Notes: generated by a model from the letters alone, not told the origin. Counted from the stretch's first letter, positions 32,092-41,523 are shown. The stretch is DNA of 57,372 nucleotides from Acidobacteria subdivision 2 bacterium RH1 MAG20 (GCA_002197545.1 NFUO01000612.1:1-57372), one strand, 5' to 3'. Made by a program: numbers and translations.

Positions 32092-33008
32092 GACTGTGGC
32101 CCTCCTTCACGCGCCATCTTCTGTGCGAAGCGAGCACCATCATCAAGGAGGCTTTTGAAGCCCTCGCGGAGAAGCAGGTGGCGACGGTCTTTCTCGGTCT
32201 TCGCCAGGAACGGCAGGAGGACGTCCCGGTGCTCTTCGGTGACATGATCGGCGCCAAGCAACTGTAGGGCATTGGCAAAGTCGATCATCTCTGAGACGGA
32301 TGGCGGCTTTTCGAGAGAATAGTTGCGAAACGATAGAGCGATGCCTGCCATCTCGCGATGAAATTCTGCGTCTGCATTAGGCGTGCGGCTCGCGATGATC
32401 TCCGATTCGCGTTGTGGTGTCGGGTGCTCGACGCGTACATAAAGACTGCGTCTCCGGATCGGATCGCCAAGACGTCTCTCTTCGTTGCTGGTCAGCACAA
32501 CGAATGGAATGGTGCGGGCTTCAACTGTCCCAAACTCTGGTATCGACAACTGCCAGGCAGAAAGTATTTCCAGCAACATTGCCTCAAATCCGTCGTCGAC
32601 TTTGTCCAGCTCATCAATGAGAAGCACGCATGGCCGTTCGCACTCGAGAGCACGCATGAGCGGACCTGGGCGAAAAAAGTCACGCCCCTTCAGACTCGCC
32701 TGTACGGTCTGCCAGTTCTCGTGTTGACTCTTGGAGAACTCCATATAGAGACGTTGCAGACCTTCATCGAAGCGTCCAATGGCCTTGTCCTCGCTGACAC
32801 CGCGATAACACTGAAGGCGCTCCACATGGGTGTTAGCTGCGGCGGCGACGGACAAGGCAAGTTGTGTCTTGCCCGACCCCGCAGGTCCTTCGAGCAGTAA
32901 CGGTTTCTTGAGCTTTGTAGCCAGAAAGACCACCTGGACCATCACCGGATCGATGAAGTAACCTGTTGCCGATAGCTTGATCGAAAGGTCAGTCAACGAA
33001 TCAAACAT
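32088..33008 (-). CDS. MoxR-type AAA+ ATPase
   Basis: A 306-aa AAA+ protein with Walker A GPAGSGKT (41-48), Walker B CVLLIDELDK (about 130-139) and sensor region FVVLTSNEERRL with the arginine cluster DPIRRRSLYV. This fits the MoxR/CoxD group, chaperone-like ATPases that usually act with a VWA-domain partner. No VWA gene is seen nearby. Its place in a T4SS operon, between a small membrane protein and the transglycosylase, is unusual; it could assist assembly of the channel. Confidence 0.85.
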   Translation of the reverse strand: MFDSLTDLSIKLSATGYFIDPVMVQVVFLATKLKKPLLLEGPAGSGKTQLALSVAAAANTHVERLQCYRGVSEDKAIGRFDEGLQRLYMEFSKSQHENWQTVQASLKGRDFFRPGPLMRALECERPCVLLIDELDKVDDGFEAMLLEILSAWQLSIPEFGTVEARTIPFVVLTSNEERRLGDPIRRRSLYVRVEHPTPQRESEIIASRTPNADAEFHREMAGIALSFRNYSLEKPPSVSEMIDFANALQLLGADHVTEEHRDVLLPFLAKTEKDRRHLLLREGFKSLLDDGARFAQKMAREGGPQS

Positions 33009-33282
33009 CGCTCTCCTCCGCCAGCTCAGCCGAAAGACCGTTTACCGGGATCGACCCCACTACCCGATGTTCCTGGTTCTTCTGCCGCAGACGGGAGCAC
33101 GTGTGAACCCAGATGTGCAGAAGTGTCGTGGCCCATACGGCAGCCAATAGGAGCAACAGCAACTTGCTCCAGATGACTACTGCGAACGCCCTCCAGACCA
33201 CACCGCCGTAATACGTGACCACGACCGCATCGAGCGCCGTCACTGAAGTCGCAATACCGAGCCAAGTCGTCCGCTTTCCCAC
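33001..33282 (-). CDS. Small membrane protein, 93 aa
   Basis: Two hydrophobic segments (about 8-30 and 35-58, WSKLLLLLLAAVWATTLLHI) and a soluble acidic C terminus. It is the first gene of block A, 40 bp after the conserved element and preceded by GAGGAGG. No family is recognised; it overlaps the AAA+ gene by 8 bp. Confidence 0.65.
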   Translation of the reverse strand: MGKRTTWLGIATSVTALDAVVVTYYGGVVWRAFAVVIWSKLLLLLLAAVWATTLLHIWVHTCSRLRQKNQEHRVVGSIPVNGLSAELAEESDV

Positions 33283-33322
33283 ATGGACCTCCTCAGTGCA
33301 GTGTCAGCATGGGGCGACTCTC

Positions 33323-33337
33323 AAACTCGGTCAAATT
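33323..33337 (-). promoter_or_regulatory. Conserved 15-bp element before block A
   Basis: Exact copy of AATTTGACCGAGTTT on the minus strand, 40 bp before the first start codon of block A. TTGACC is followed after 17 bp by CATGCT. This copy lies nearest the right end of the element. Confidence 0.65.
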
Positions 33338-33718
33338 TGCAAGTTGTGGTTGGTGGGGAATTCTGATTTATCGTCGAAACTAGAATCTCGCTTCGCCTTC
33401 CGCACCTGCTTAGCGGACACCCGAGTTCTCGATTTCCGCTTAAGCATGGACCATGTGGGAAGATCAGCGTCATCGATTTATGAAAGGAAACGGGCCCCGG
33501 CCCATTGGAGATGCTAACCGTGTTCCTGCCGCCTCAACCCACAGAGCGAGTAATTGTGAGCCTAGTTTTCAGGCGGCTCGTCCGAACAAAGGAACGAGTT
33601 TTACGCTGCCATTGCGCTGCCAATATGGTGAAAAATGGTACAAAAACCGGCGTTCTTGGCGCACCCGTTCCGACGGAAGTGCCTTGTTTTCATAACCACT
33701 TAGCAGGTGCGCAAAAAA

Positions 33719-33763
33719 CTGCAAAACCTTTATGCGTCGGTTCGATCCCGACCCGCGCCTCCA
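33719..33763 (+). other. attR: 3' fragment of tRNA-Cys(GCA)
   Basis: The 45 bases carry the anticodon loop CTGCAAA (anticodon GCA), the 3' anticodon strand, the variable loop, the T arm GTCGG-TTCGATC-CCGAC, the acceptor strand CCGCGCC and TCCA. The 5' half (GGCGCGG acceptor strand and D arm) is missing, so this is a duplicated 3' end, as left by a tyrosine-recombinase element that integrated in tRNA-Cys. The intact gene is expected on the plus strand at the left end of the element. Confidence 0.85.
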
Positions 33764-33830
33764 AAATTTACTCCTTTAGAATCAATTGCACGCAGCATCT
33801 CTAAAAGATTTGTGCTGATTTTGTGCTAAA

Positions 33831-33855
33831 CATTTCGGGTCGTCACCCCGAAATG
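33831..33855. repeat. Palindrome CATTTCGGG-N7-CCCGAAATG
   Basis: A perfect 9-bp inverted repeat just outside the tRNA fragment. There is no T-run on the plus side. It could be an operator, a recombinase-related site, or a stem in an untranslated RNA. Confidence 0.5.
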
Positions 33856-34284
33856 AAGAGGCACAAAGAGAGATGAACGTCCGAACTGTCCAGGTCTCAC
33901 CCATCCCCTCGATTGCCATCCTGCAAAAAAAAGCCGAGGCCCTCCTGCTGGTAAGAGAAGAAATACGGCATCGGCAGCAACAAGCCCGTGACCCCCTCCC
34001 GCTGCACAATTACCACGAGCTCAATCGCACCTGCGCTGCCAGCCGCTCCAACGCCGCAAAGAATATTGGCCTGCCTTCTACTGGCCTTGTTCACCGTGCG
34101 CAGAATCACGGTCCTTCTTGCCGCACCTCGATGCTTCACTCATCTTGATTTATCCGCGTGTTCCTGCGGTTTATCTCTCGCAAAACTCTCTTCTCCATCA
34201 CCGCTGATTAAGTTCTTTTCATTCTTCTCCCGCACGCTCCAATATGATTGACATCCGCGAAAACGCACATGCATACTGATCCTC

Positions 34285-35283
34285 ATGAAATTGAAGACCG
34301 GGCTGGTCGCTTCTCTATTGGGATGCGCGGCGTGTTTCGCGATGGCGCAGGATGTAGTGACTTCGACCCGCCCCCCGGGCTACATGCTGCCGGACGGTTC
34401 GGTACGAATCGTCGGATCGGCCGCGATGAAAGGCATAGTAGCTAAATTGGATGCTTTGTTCGCACAGACGCATCCGGGCGTGCGATTCAAGTATGAGAAG
34501 GCCGACAACAACGGAGCGATCGATGCCCTCATCTTCGACGCTACCCCCTTTGCTCCCGTCGGCACGATCTACGGCGGCGGAATTGCTTACTCGGACATTG
34601 TGAAGGCCGCTCCGTTTGCAGTGCGGATCGCACATGCCTCTCTCGACGTGCAGGCGAAGGTGAGTCCTCTGGCGGTGATCGTGAATCCCGCGAATCCCGT
34701 GGACAAGCTTGCGATGTCCGATGTGGCGTCAATGTTCTCGAAACCAATGCGGGCACGGGTATTTGCGCGCTGGAACCAGGTGGGGCTGACCGGCCCGGCG
34801 AGCGAGAGGACGATCAAGCCGGCGGGTCTGCCCTGGAGCGATCATTATGCCTCGGAGGACCGGACATTTGGCGAGGATGTCTTCTACCGAAAGTTCGCGG
34901 GCGCGCCGCCCGTCGACAACTATCGAATGTTCCAGACGTATGCTCAGATCGCGGAATTTGTCGCCCACGAGCCCGGAGCCATCGGGATCATAGAACTGAA
35001 CAAGGTGACGCCTGCGGTCAAGGTTGTGGGACTCGTGGAAGGTCCTTTCGGGAGGCCGCGCAAGGGCACTGCGCAGGAGATTCGCAGTGGGCACTATCCG
35101 CTGGATCGTTACGTGTACATCAATGCGCGAGTTCAGAATGGAAAACCGCTGGATCCATTGGTGCGAGAGTATCTGCAGATGGTGCTGAGCCCGGAAGGGC
35201 AGGCCGCCATTGCCGGCGAAGGCGAGGGCTATATTCCGCTAAACGGAACGGAGTTGGCGGAGGAGCAAGGCAAGTTTGAATAG
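34285..35283 (+). CDS. PstS-like periplasmic binding protein 1
   Basis: A 332-aa exported protein with a signal peptide ending near AMAQ. SVRIVGSAAMKGIV opens a type 2 periplasmic-binding fold and the C terminus has the family signature YLQMVLSPEGQ then GYIPL. Typical PstS proteins deliver phosphate to a PstCAB transporter; none is nearby and the usual phosphate-loop glycines (GSGxG) are not evident, so the ligand is uncertain. First of eight related genes in the locus; translated 59 bp ahead of the second. Confidence 0.75.
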   Translation: MKLKTGLVASLLGCAACFAMAQDVVTSTRPPGYMLPDGSVRIVGSAAMKGIVAKLDALFAQTHPGVRFKYEKADNNGAIDALIFDATPFAPVGTIYGGGIAYSDIVKAAPFAVRIAHASLDVQAKVSPLAVIVNPANPVDKLAMSDVASMFSKPMRARVFARWNQVGLTGPASERTIKPAGLPWSDHYASEDRTFGEDVFYRKFAGAPPVDNYRMFQTYAQIAEFVAHEPGAIGIIELNKVTPAVKVVGLVEGPFGRPRKGTAQEIRSGHYPLDRYVYINARVQNGKPLDPLVREYLQMVLSPEGQAAIAGEGEGYIPLNGTELAEEQGKFE

Positions 35284-35341
35284 CTCGGCAACTTTCGACC
35301 AGCGCTGCCGCAGACGAAGATCCGTAAGGAGAGAACTAAAA

Positions 35342-36460
35342 ATGAAATGCTTGATGCGGAGCTCGCGCAATGGTGTGACTCTGGCTGTAGTGCTATGTGC
35401 AGCCGTGCCGGTGTGGTCGCAGATGAGCAGCGGGCACGAGGAGAGCGAGGCCCCTCCGCTGCCGCATTATGTGGCTCATAAAGTAACGGTGCCAAAGACG
35501 GCGGAGTATGTGCTGCCGGATGGCACAATTTATATTGCGGGCAACGATCTTGTCGCGCCACTGCTGGAGAGGGTCAACGCGATCTACGCCGAAAAGCACC
35601 CAGGATTCAAGTTCAAAATGGACCTGATCAGCTCCGGCGTAGCTGTCGCAGGAGTGAGTTCAGGCAAAAGCGCATTCGGCCCCACCGGCCGCGACGTAAC
35701 GCCTTTCGAAAAGGAGGCGTTCAGTTCCCGCTACGACTATCCCGTAACAGACGTACTCGTGGGCTGGGACAATAATCCCGATGTGGACCACTACCCGCCG
35801 TTCGGGAAGTACCCACCAGGCGTATGGGTGAATGCGAAGAATCCAGTACCGGCAATTTCCCTCGAGCAATTGGCAGGGATACTGACAACAGGTTCTCCGA
35901 AAGGCGACATCACCCGTTGGAGCGAGATCAAGTTCCACGAGGCGCCTGTCGGTAACAACGGCGCTGACTATGCCAAGCACGAGATCCACATCTATATGCC
36001 GACTCTCCATGGATTACCTGTAGTGGCCACCACGCGGGACCGGCTGGGCGAAGATCTGCATTGGAGCCATCGGGTAGAGTACCTGCCGCTTCTCGAAGAT
36101 GTGATCAATGCCGTGGCAAACGACCCTTTCGGTATTGGGCTGGCAGGATGGTTCCCGACCGATGAAGGCTGGGACCGGAGTCATGCTCTTATGAACCAGG
36201 TGCGCTTACTGCCGCTGCAGGAAGAGGCGGACGCGAAGGTGTCGCACGGGGGCCAAGGCGACTTGTATCCGCTCGCCGGCGGAATTCACTTTCTTATCAA
36301 CCACAAGCCGGGCACGCCAATGGAACCCTGGATCAAGGAATATATGGAGTTGATTCTGAGCAAAGAGGGGCAGGACATCCTGAGCGATTTGACCAAGACG
36401 GACGGCTTCCTCCCTCTTGATCCGGCTGACGTGCCAAAAGAACGTGCCAAGCTCGAATAA
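35342..36460 (+). CDS. PstS-like periplasmic binding protein 2
   Basis: A 372-aa exported protein; the start at 35342 follows AAGGAGAG, giving a signal peptide with core LAVVLCAAVPVWS. It shares YVLPDGTIYIAG with the upstream gene (YMLPDGSVRIVG) and ends with MELILSKEGQ and GFLPL. The SSGVAVAGVSSGK loop corresponds to the ligand loop of PstS but with a changed glycine pattern. Probably cotranscribed with copy 1. Confidence 0.75.
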   Translation: MKCLMRSSRNGVTLAVVLCAAVPVWSQMSSGHEESEAPPLPHYVAHKVTVPKTAEYVLPDGTIYIAGNDLVAPLLERVNAIYAEKHPGFKFKMDLISSGVAVAGVSSGKSAFGPTGRDVTPFEKEAFSSRYDYPVTDVLVGWDNNPDVDHYPPFGKYPPGVWVNAKNPVPAISLEQLAGILTTGSPKGDITRWSEIKFHEAPVGNNGADYAKHEIHIYMPTLHGLPVVATTRDRLGEDLHWSHRVEYLPLLEDVINAVANDPFGIGLAGWFPTDEGWDRSHALMNQVRLLPLQEEADAKVSHGGQGDLYPLAGGIHFLINHKPGTPMEPWIKEYMELILSKEGQDILSDLTKTDGFLPLDPADVPKERAKLE

Positions 36461-37088
36461 CCAATCACGGCAGGAGCGCCCTTTGAGTCGAATAGCCGGC
36501 AACGACGCCTAGGTCCCCGCGGATGTCTTGGTCTGCTGGAGAAGTACTCTACTCCCATCCTGCAACAATTTTCCAGAGATGCATTATGAAAACGCTAAAT
36601 TGCAACATCCCAGCCGTTTGATGCCGTTCTGAAGTCGTCTTTACGCACAGTACCCTCGCAGGCATTCAAGACCGTCAAAACCCAGCCGCAGCCGCTGTCG
36701 CTCTGCCGAAGGCGGAATGCCAGGCGAAGCCAAACGAAGAATCTCTCCTGCACCCACCCGGAACTTTTAATCCTTTCCGCGCATTCATGCAACTCAAACA
36801 ATTCAAGCCGTTATCAAACCCGGACATTCCATCCCAGCCCATCCGAGAAATAGATCCTTCTCAAAGGCTGCCCAGGAACGCCGCGATGCGTGCCTGAGCC
36901 ACTCTTCCCTTGCAGGCATCCCCGCAATTAAACTGGCAGCCACGCAGGGCACCAGCCCTGAATGAAAATACTTTCATCCCTGCTTCAGTCGTCGTTCATT
37001 TGGAAGGACGTAAATGCTCCTGATCAAGATGGGTATCGCCTGCTGGTTCCCAGCGGGAGCATCTCCCATATCTCATCGCGGAGTCCGC
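36461..37088. other. Intergenic region before the TonB-dependent receptor
   Basis: No convincing gene in 628 bp; open frames on both strands lack signals and family features. It contains ATGAA-AATACT-TTCAT at 36962-36977 about 110 bp before the receptor start. Confidence 0.5.
36962..36977. promoter_or_regulatory. ATGAA-N6-TTCAT palindrome before the receptor gene
   Basis: A perfect inverted repeat, also seen as ATGAA-AAAGCG-TTCAT near 53134 between divergent genes, and imperfectly near 57310 upstream of the response regulator. Candidate operator shared by the receptor and the two-component genes. Confidence 0.35.
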
Positions 37089-40000
37089 ATGTTTCTCAGC
37101 CGACAAGTTATCCGTACTGCATTCGTCATTCTACTTGGCTCTTTGTCCGCTGCGATGTACGCGCAGAGTGGCAGCGGCACGCTCCAGGGTACGGTTGTCG
37201 ATCCAAGCGGAGCCGTAGTGCCGAATGCCCGCATACATATCACCTCGGCTACGACTGGAGTCTCTCGCGATGTGACGTCCAACAACGATGGCCTCTACTC
37301 GGCGCCCAACCTCAGCGCCGGAAGATACAACGTCACGGCTTCGGCGCCGGGCTTTGCCACAAAGATTCAAAGCGGTGTAGTGCTGACCGTAGGCGCGGTG
37401 CGCGACCTCGAAATCCCCCTGGCGCTTTCGGCCACCGAAACAACCGTCACGGTTGAGAGTTCGAGCAATCAGGTCAATACCGCGGATACCTCCGTGCAGG
37501 GCGTAGTGGATGGAAAACAGACGCGCGATCTGCCGCTGAACGGCCGCGATTGGACGACACTTGCGACGCTGAATACCGGAGTCTCCCAGGTGCTGACCCA
37601 GTTTCCTGGAGCTGCCACGGCCACGACCCGGCTCTCCCGCGGCCTGGGAGCTCAGCTAACCATCGGCGGCAACCGTCCGCAGCAGAACAGTTACCGGCTG
37701 GACGGCATCAATATCAATGACTATGCCAACGGCGGTCCGGGTTCTGTTTCAGGAGCTACCCTCGGGGTAGACGCCGTCCAGGAATTCAGCGTAATCACTT
37801 CAGACGCACCGGCACAGTACGGACGCATGTCTGGCGGAGTCGTCAACTCCATCACCCGCCAGGGTTCCAATCAGCTTCATGGTTCGGTCTATGACTTCGT
37901 CCGCAACAGTGTCTTCGATTCCCGCAGCTACTTCGATAAGCCTGGCCAGGGCGAACCCTCCTTCCGTCGCAACCAGTTCGGCGCAACCCTTGGCGGTCCG
38001 ATCTTCCGGGACAAAACCTTCTTTTTCTTCAACTATGAGGGTTTTCGACAGGCGCAGGGAGTGACTATTCGGTCGACCGTGCTCTCTCCGAATGCACGCA
38101 GCGGGTTGGTCACTTGCACTAGCGGAAGCGGCTGTAACAACGGCCTGCAACAGCTCAAGATTGACCCCGTCGTGCCTCCTTATCTCTCTCTTTTCCCGCT
38201 TCCGAACTCAGGAATCAAGGGAAACACCGGCATTTACAGCTTCGTGACCACCCAGCAGACCAATGAGGATTTTTCCACGCTTCACCTGGACCACAACTTC
38301 TCACAGCGCGATTCGCTTCACGGTACGCTGTTCTACGACACCGCTTCACAGGATTCCGCGGACCAGACCAACACGCTCTACGATGAAGCTGTGTCCCGCA
38401 GAACCACCGTCGCCCTCGAAGAAGTACACATCTTCTCCCCAAGCCTCAGCAACTCCTTCCGCCCAGGATACAACCGGTCCGTTGCCATAGCTCCGAACCT
38501 CAAGTCGGTTCTCAACCCGGCTGTCAACAATCCAGCCCTGGCCTACTATCCGGGCCGCAGCGTAGGGCAGCTGATCATCTCCGGTCTGACGACTGTTCAG
38601 GGAGGCTCGGGCGCGGTCGGCATAAACGCTTATCACTTCAATGCCTATCAGATCTATGACGATGCTACCTACGTGCATGGCAGGCATACCATCACCTTCG
38701 GAGGCAACGTCGAGTACGATCAGAACAACTCATCGGGCGGCGTACTGCCGAACGGTGAATGGAACTTTGGCTCCATCAACAACTTCCTGACCAATGTCCC
38801 TACCTTCTTCGAGGGGGGACTTCCAGACACTCCTGTGGTGCCGCACGATCTGCGCCAGACGATCTACGCGGGCTATGTTCAGGATAGTTGGAAGGCGCGC
38901 AATAATTTGAACGTCAACCTCGGAGTCCGTTACGAAATGGCGACCAATACGACCGAGATACGCGGTCGCTTGGGAGCACTGCTGACTCCTACTTCATCCG
39001 CCGCCGTTCCTGTTCATACTTTTTTCGACAACAATCCCACCACAAAAAACTTCGAGCCGCGCATTGGCTTCTCCTGGGATCCATTCAGCAACGGCAAGAC
39101 CGTCTTGTCCGCTGCCTCGGGGATCTATGACACCCTGCCACTGAATTACACCTTACAAATACAGATAAATTCAAGCGCGCCCTCCTATCAGGAGGGACGA
39201 GTCACCTACTCCGGCACTGCGGGCAAAGGCCTCTTCCCTGTCACACCTTTTTTCGCCACGACACCGAAGCTCCGTGTCATCTATACGCCACGAAACCCGC
39301 CTCGCAGCTATGTGATTCAGAGCAACGTCAACCTCCAACAACAGCTCACCACCAACACGGTCTTCCAGATCGGCTACATCGGTTCGCATGGAGTTCACCA
39401 GTTGTTCAGCACCAACGACATCAATAATGTAGCTCCCTTGGGCCAGGACCCCTCCGGCAACTATTACTGGCCAGACCTCGTGAAGGTCACCGGTGCCGCT
39501 CGCGCCGCCTTGCAGCTGAATCCCGCCGTTGGTACCGAGTCCGATACCACCTACGCCGGCAGCTCGCTGTACAACTCCCTCCAGACCTCTCTCAGCTACT
39601 CGGCTCCGAAAGGAATCACCGGCAAGATCGCCTACACCTGGTCGCACTCTATCGATGACAGCTCGTCACAGCTCTCGGGTGCCAGCTTTGGCAATTCCGT
39701 ATCCGGTCTGCCGGCGTTCGATCTCCGCCTGGATCGAGCGGACTCCGACTTCGATATCCGGCACGTGTTCTCGGCAAACGCAGTCGCTCCTCTCCCCAAT
39801 CTCAAACGGGGAGGCGCTTATACTTCCGTTCTCCGGGGATGGAGCCTCAACAACATCTTTACCATCCGTTCCGGCATACCCTTCACTCCCAGTGTCGGCG
39901 GCGACCCACTCGGGCTGCTCGGCTCACAGACGTTCGACTTTCCTGATCGCACCGTTTACGGCCGCAGTTGCACCAACGGCCACAATGTCAACTACGTCGA

Positions 40001-40331
40001 TACCTCCTGCTTCGCGTTTCCGAAACACTACACCTACGGCGCTGGTCTTTCCGGCCCTCGCCTCGGAACCAGCCGGCGCAACACTCTCGATGGCCCTGGT
40101 CTCTTTTTCTGGACCACTGGAGTCATGAAGGACCAGGCCATTACTGAGCGCTTCCGCGTCCAGTTCCAGGCACAGGCATTCAATGTCACCAATCACACTA
40201 ACTTCGCGAATCCAGCCTCGACCCAGACCCAGTTCTTTAACGTCAACGGTGTTCTATCGAGCACAGCCGGAGTTCTCACCTCGGCTTCTCCAGGCCGCCA
40301 GCTCCAGTTCGCGCTCAAGTTGCTTTTCTAA
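37089..40331 (+). CDS. Oar-like TonB-dependent receptor
   Basis: A 1080-aa outer-membrane protein. A signal peptide ends near residue 25 (AMYAQ). Next is a carboxypeptidase-regulatory-like domain (LQGTVVDPSGAVVPNARI, about 32-50), a plug domain (LPLNGRDWTTLATLNTG and YRLDGININDY) and a long beta barrel ending in LQFALKLLF with terminal Phe. This is the Oar-like group greatly expanded in Acidobacteriota, which take up large or scarce substrates using TonB energy. The start at 37089 gives a normal signal peptide; an ATG at 37014 has a better ribosome site but would add 25 residues. Flanking PstS-like genes suggest that the receptor feeds periplasmic binding proteins. Confidence 0.92.
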   Translation: MFLSRQVIRTAFVILLGSLSAAMYAQSGSGTLQGTVVDPSGAVVPNARIHITSATTGVSRDVTSNNDGLYSAPNLSAGRYNVTASAPGFATKIQSGVVLTVGAVRDLEIPLALSATETTVTVESSSNQVNTADTSVQGVVDGKQTRDLPLNGRDWTTLATLNTGVSQVLTQFPGAATATTRLSRGLGAQLTIGGNRPQQNSYRLDGININDYANGGPGSVSGATLGVDAVQEFSVITSDAPAQYGRMSGGVVNSITRQGSNQLHGSVYDFVRNSVFDSRSYFDKPGQGEPSFRRNQFGATLGGPIFRDKTFFFFNYEGFRQAQGVTIRSTVLSPNARSGLVTCTSGSGCNNGLQQLKIDPVVPPYLSLFPLPNSGIKGNTGIYSFVTTQQTNEDFSTLHLDHNFSQRDSLHGTLFYDTASQDSADQTNTLYDEAVSRRTTVALEEVHIFSPSLSNSFRPGYNRSVAIAPNLKSVLNPAVNNPALAYYPGRSVGQLIISGLTTVQGGSGAVGINAYHFNAYQIYDDATYVHGRHTITFGGNVEYDQNNSSGGVLPNGEWNFGSINNFLTNVPTFFEGGLPDTPVVPHDLRQTIYAGYVQDSWKARNNLNVNLGVRYEMATNTTEIRGRLGALLTPTSSAAVPVHTFFDNNPTTKNFEPRIGFSWDPFSNGKTVLSAASGIYDTLPLNYTLQIQINSSAPSYQEGRVTYSGTAGKGLFPVTPFFATTPKLRVIYTPRNPPRSYVIQSNVNLQQQLTTNTVFQIGYIGSHGVHQLFSTNDINNVAPLGQDPSGNYYWPDLVKVTGAARAALQLNPAVGTESDTTYAGSSLYNSLQTSLSYSAPKGITGKIAYTWSHSIDDSSSQLSGASFGNSVSGLPAFDLRLDRADSDFDIRHVFSANAVAPLPNLKRGGAYTSVLRGWSLNNIFTIRSGIPFTPSVGGDPLGLLGSQTFDFPDRTVYGRSCTNGHNVNYVDTSCFAFPKHYTYGAGLSGPRLGTSRRNTLDGPGLFFWTTGVMKDQAITERFRVQFQAQAFNVTNHTNFANPASTQTQFFNVNGVLSSTAGVLTSASPGRQLQFALKLLF

Positions 40332-40356
40332 ATGCCGCCACTCTATTTGCGTTGAC

Positions 40357-40387
40357 GCGTACTCAGCCGCATACCGGCTAAGTACGC
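40357..40387 (+). terminator. Stem-loop after the receptor gene
   Basis: GCGTACT-C-AGCC-gcatacc-GGCT-A-AGTACGC forms an 11-bp stem with one mismatch, 25 bp after the receptor stop and 53 bp before the next gene. No T-run follows. It could partly end the receptor transcript or act as a processing site that sets different levels for receptor and binding proteins. Confidence 0.45.
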
Positions 40388-40440
40388 TCTGGCTAAACCA
40401 GGTCGACCTTTCTGCGACCCTATAGGAACTGCAAAGCAAA

Positions 40441-41523
40441 ATGATGAAATCATCTCCTCACTTCCGCGTGTCCGCCCGCTATCTTTGCCTTTTTTGGCTG
40501 CTCTCGACATCCGCTTCCCCCGCCCGGGCGCAAACTTCTGATCATCTCGCGCCGTACAGCCCAGGACAGAAAGTTCCAGAACCAATCATCCTTCATAGCT
40601 GGGGAAGCAACGAGATGGCTGACCTGATGGCTGCGTGGGAGTCTGGCTTCATGCGATACCAGCCGGGGATTCGTTTTTCCGATACGCTCAAGGGAACCGA
40701 AACCGCGCAGGCCGCGCTCTTCTCCCATGTTGCCGATATGGCCGCGATGAGCCGCCCGATACTGCCGCTTGAACGCCACGTCATGTTTCGCCGCGAGCAC
40801 CACCTGCCGCTTGAGATCACAGTTGCGACCGGCAGCTTCGACACGGCGGACAAAACCTTCGCCCTCGCTGTCCTAGTAAACAAAGACAATCCACTGAACG
40901 CGCTTTCCATCAAACAGCTGGACGGCGCTTTCGGAGATCAACGGACCGGCGCATGGGATGAGAAGTTCATTTGGCATCCCGAAGCAGCACGCGGTGCGGA
41001 TCAGAACATACGCACCTGGGGTCAGCTCGGCCTCACCGGCGAATGGGCGGACAAGCCCATCCATGTGTATGGTTATCCCGTCACCATCTACTCGCCCAGC
41101 TCCGGCCCCATGCTCTCCTTCCGCAAGGAAGTCATGCAAGGAGGCGATATCTGGAATCCGGATCTCCAGGAGTATCCCGATGGTGCCAGCCTCGCACAGG
41201 CGCTCAGCAAGGACCCTTATGGCATTGGCTACACATGCCTCTGCTTCAAGACAGACGCACTGAAGCCAGTTGCTATTTCACCGGCGGACGGTTCGACGCC
41301 GGTCCAGTTGAGCAAAGCCAATGTGGGCAGCCGTGCCTATCCGCTCAATCGATCCATCTTCATCTACATCGACCGAACGCCCGGAGAACCGGTCGACTCT
41401 GCAGTCAAAGAGTTCCTCACTTATGTGCTAAGCCGTGAAGGCCAGGAGGCAGTAACCCGCTCAAAAGGATACCTGCCCCTTCCTCCTCGACTCGCGCTGG
41501 AGCAGCTGCAGAAGCTCCAGTAA
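40441..41523 (+). CDS. PstS-like periplasmic binding protein 3
   Basis: A 360-aa exported protein with signal peptide cleaved near ARAQT. It has the locus-specific signature RTWGQLGLTGEWADKPI, NPLNALSIKQLDGAFG, and the C-terminal LTYVLSREGQ then GYLPL. The ligand loop of PstS is replaced by DTLKGTETAQAA. First of three consecutive plus-strand copies directly after the receptor. Confidence 0.8.
   Translation: MMKSSPHFRVSARYLCLFWLLSTSASPARAQTSDHLAPYSPGQKVPEPIILHSWGSNEMADLMAAWESGFMRYQPGIRFSDTLKGTETAQAALFSHVADMAAMSRPILPLERHVMFRREHHLPLEITVATGSFDTADKTFALAVLVNKDNPLNALSIKQLDGAFGDQRTGAWDEKFIWHPEAARGADQNIRTWGQLGLTGEWADKPIHVYGYPVTIYSPSSGPMLSFRKEVMQGGDIWNPDLQEYPDGASLAQALSKDPYGIGYTCLCFKTDALKPVAISPADGSTPVQLSKANVGSRAYPLNRSIFIYIDRTPGEPVDSAVKEFLTYVLSREGQEAVTRSKGYLPLPPRLALEQLQKLQ

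Larger units (their letters stand above)
33338..34284. other. Right-end region of the element and chromosomal flank
   Basis: No convincing gene. It contains the tRNA-Cys 3' fragment (33719-33763), two TTTGTGCT repeats 10 bp apart (33809-33827) and the palindrome at 33831-33855. A 91-aa frame from 33873 has a possible ribosome binding site but no recognisable family or protein-like composition. The stretch from 34,150 to 34,284 would hold the promoter of the first PstS-like gene. Confidence 0.5.

Noticed and set aside
33873..34148. Plus-strand 91-residue frame after the tRNA fragment
   Set aside because: A weak ribosome site exists, but composition is not protein-like and no family is recognisable.
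36595..36801. Minus-strand 68-residue frame in the gap before the receptor gene
   Set aside because: No ribosome binding site and no recognisable features; the gap looks non-coding.
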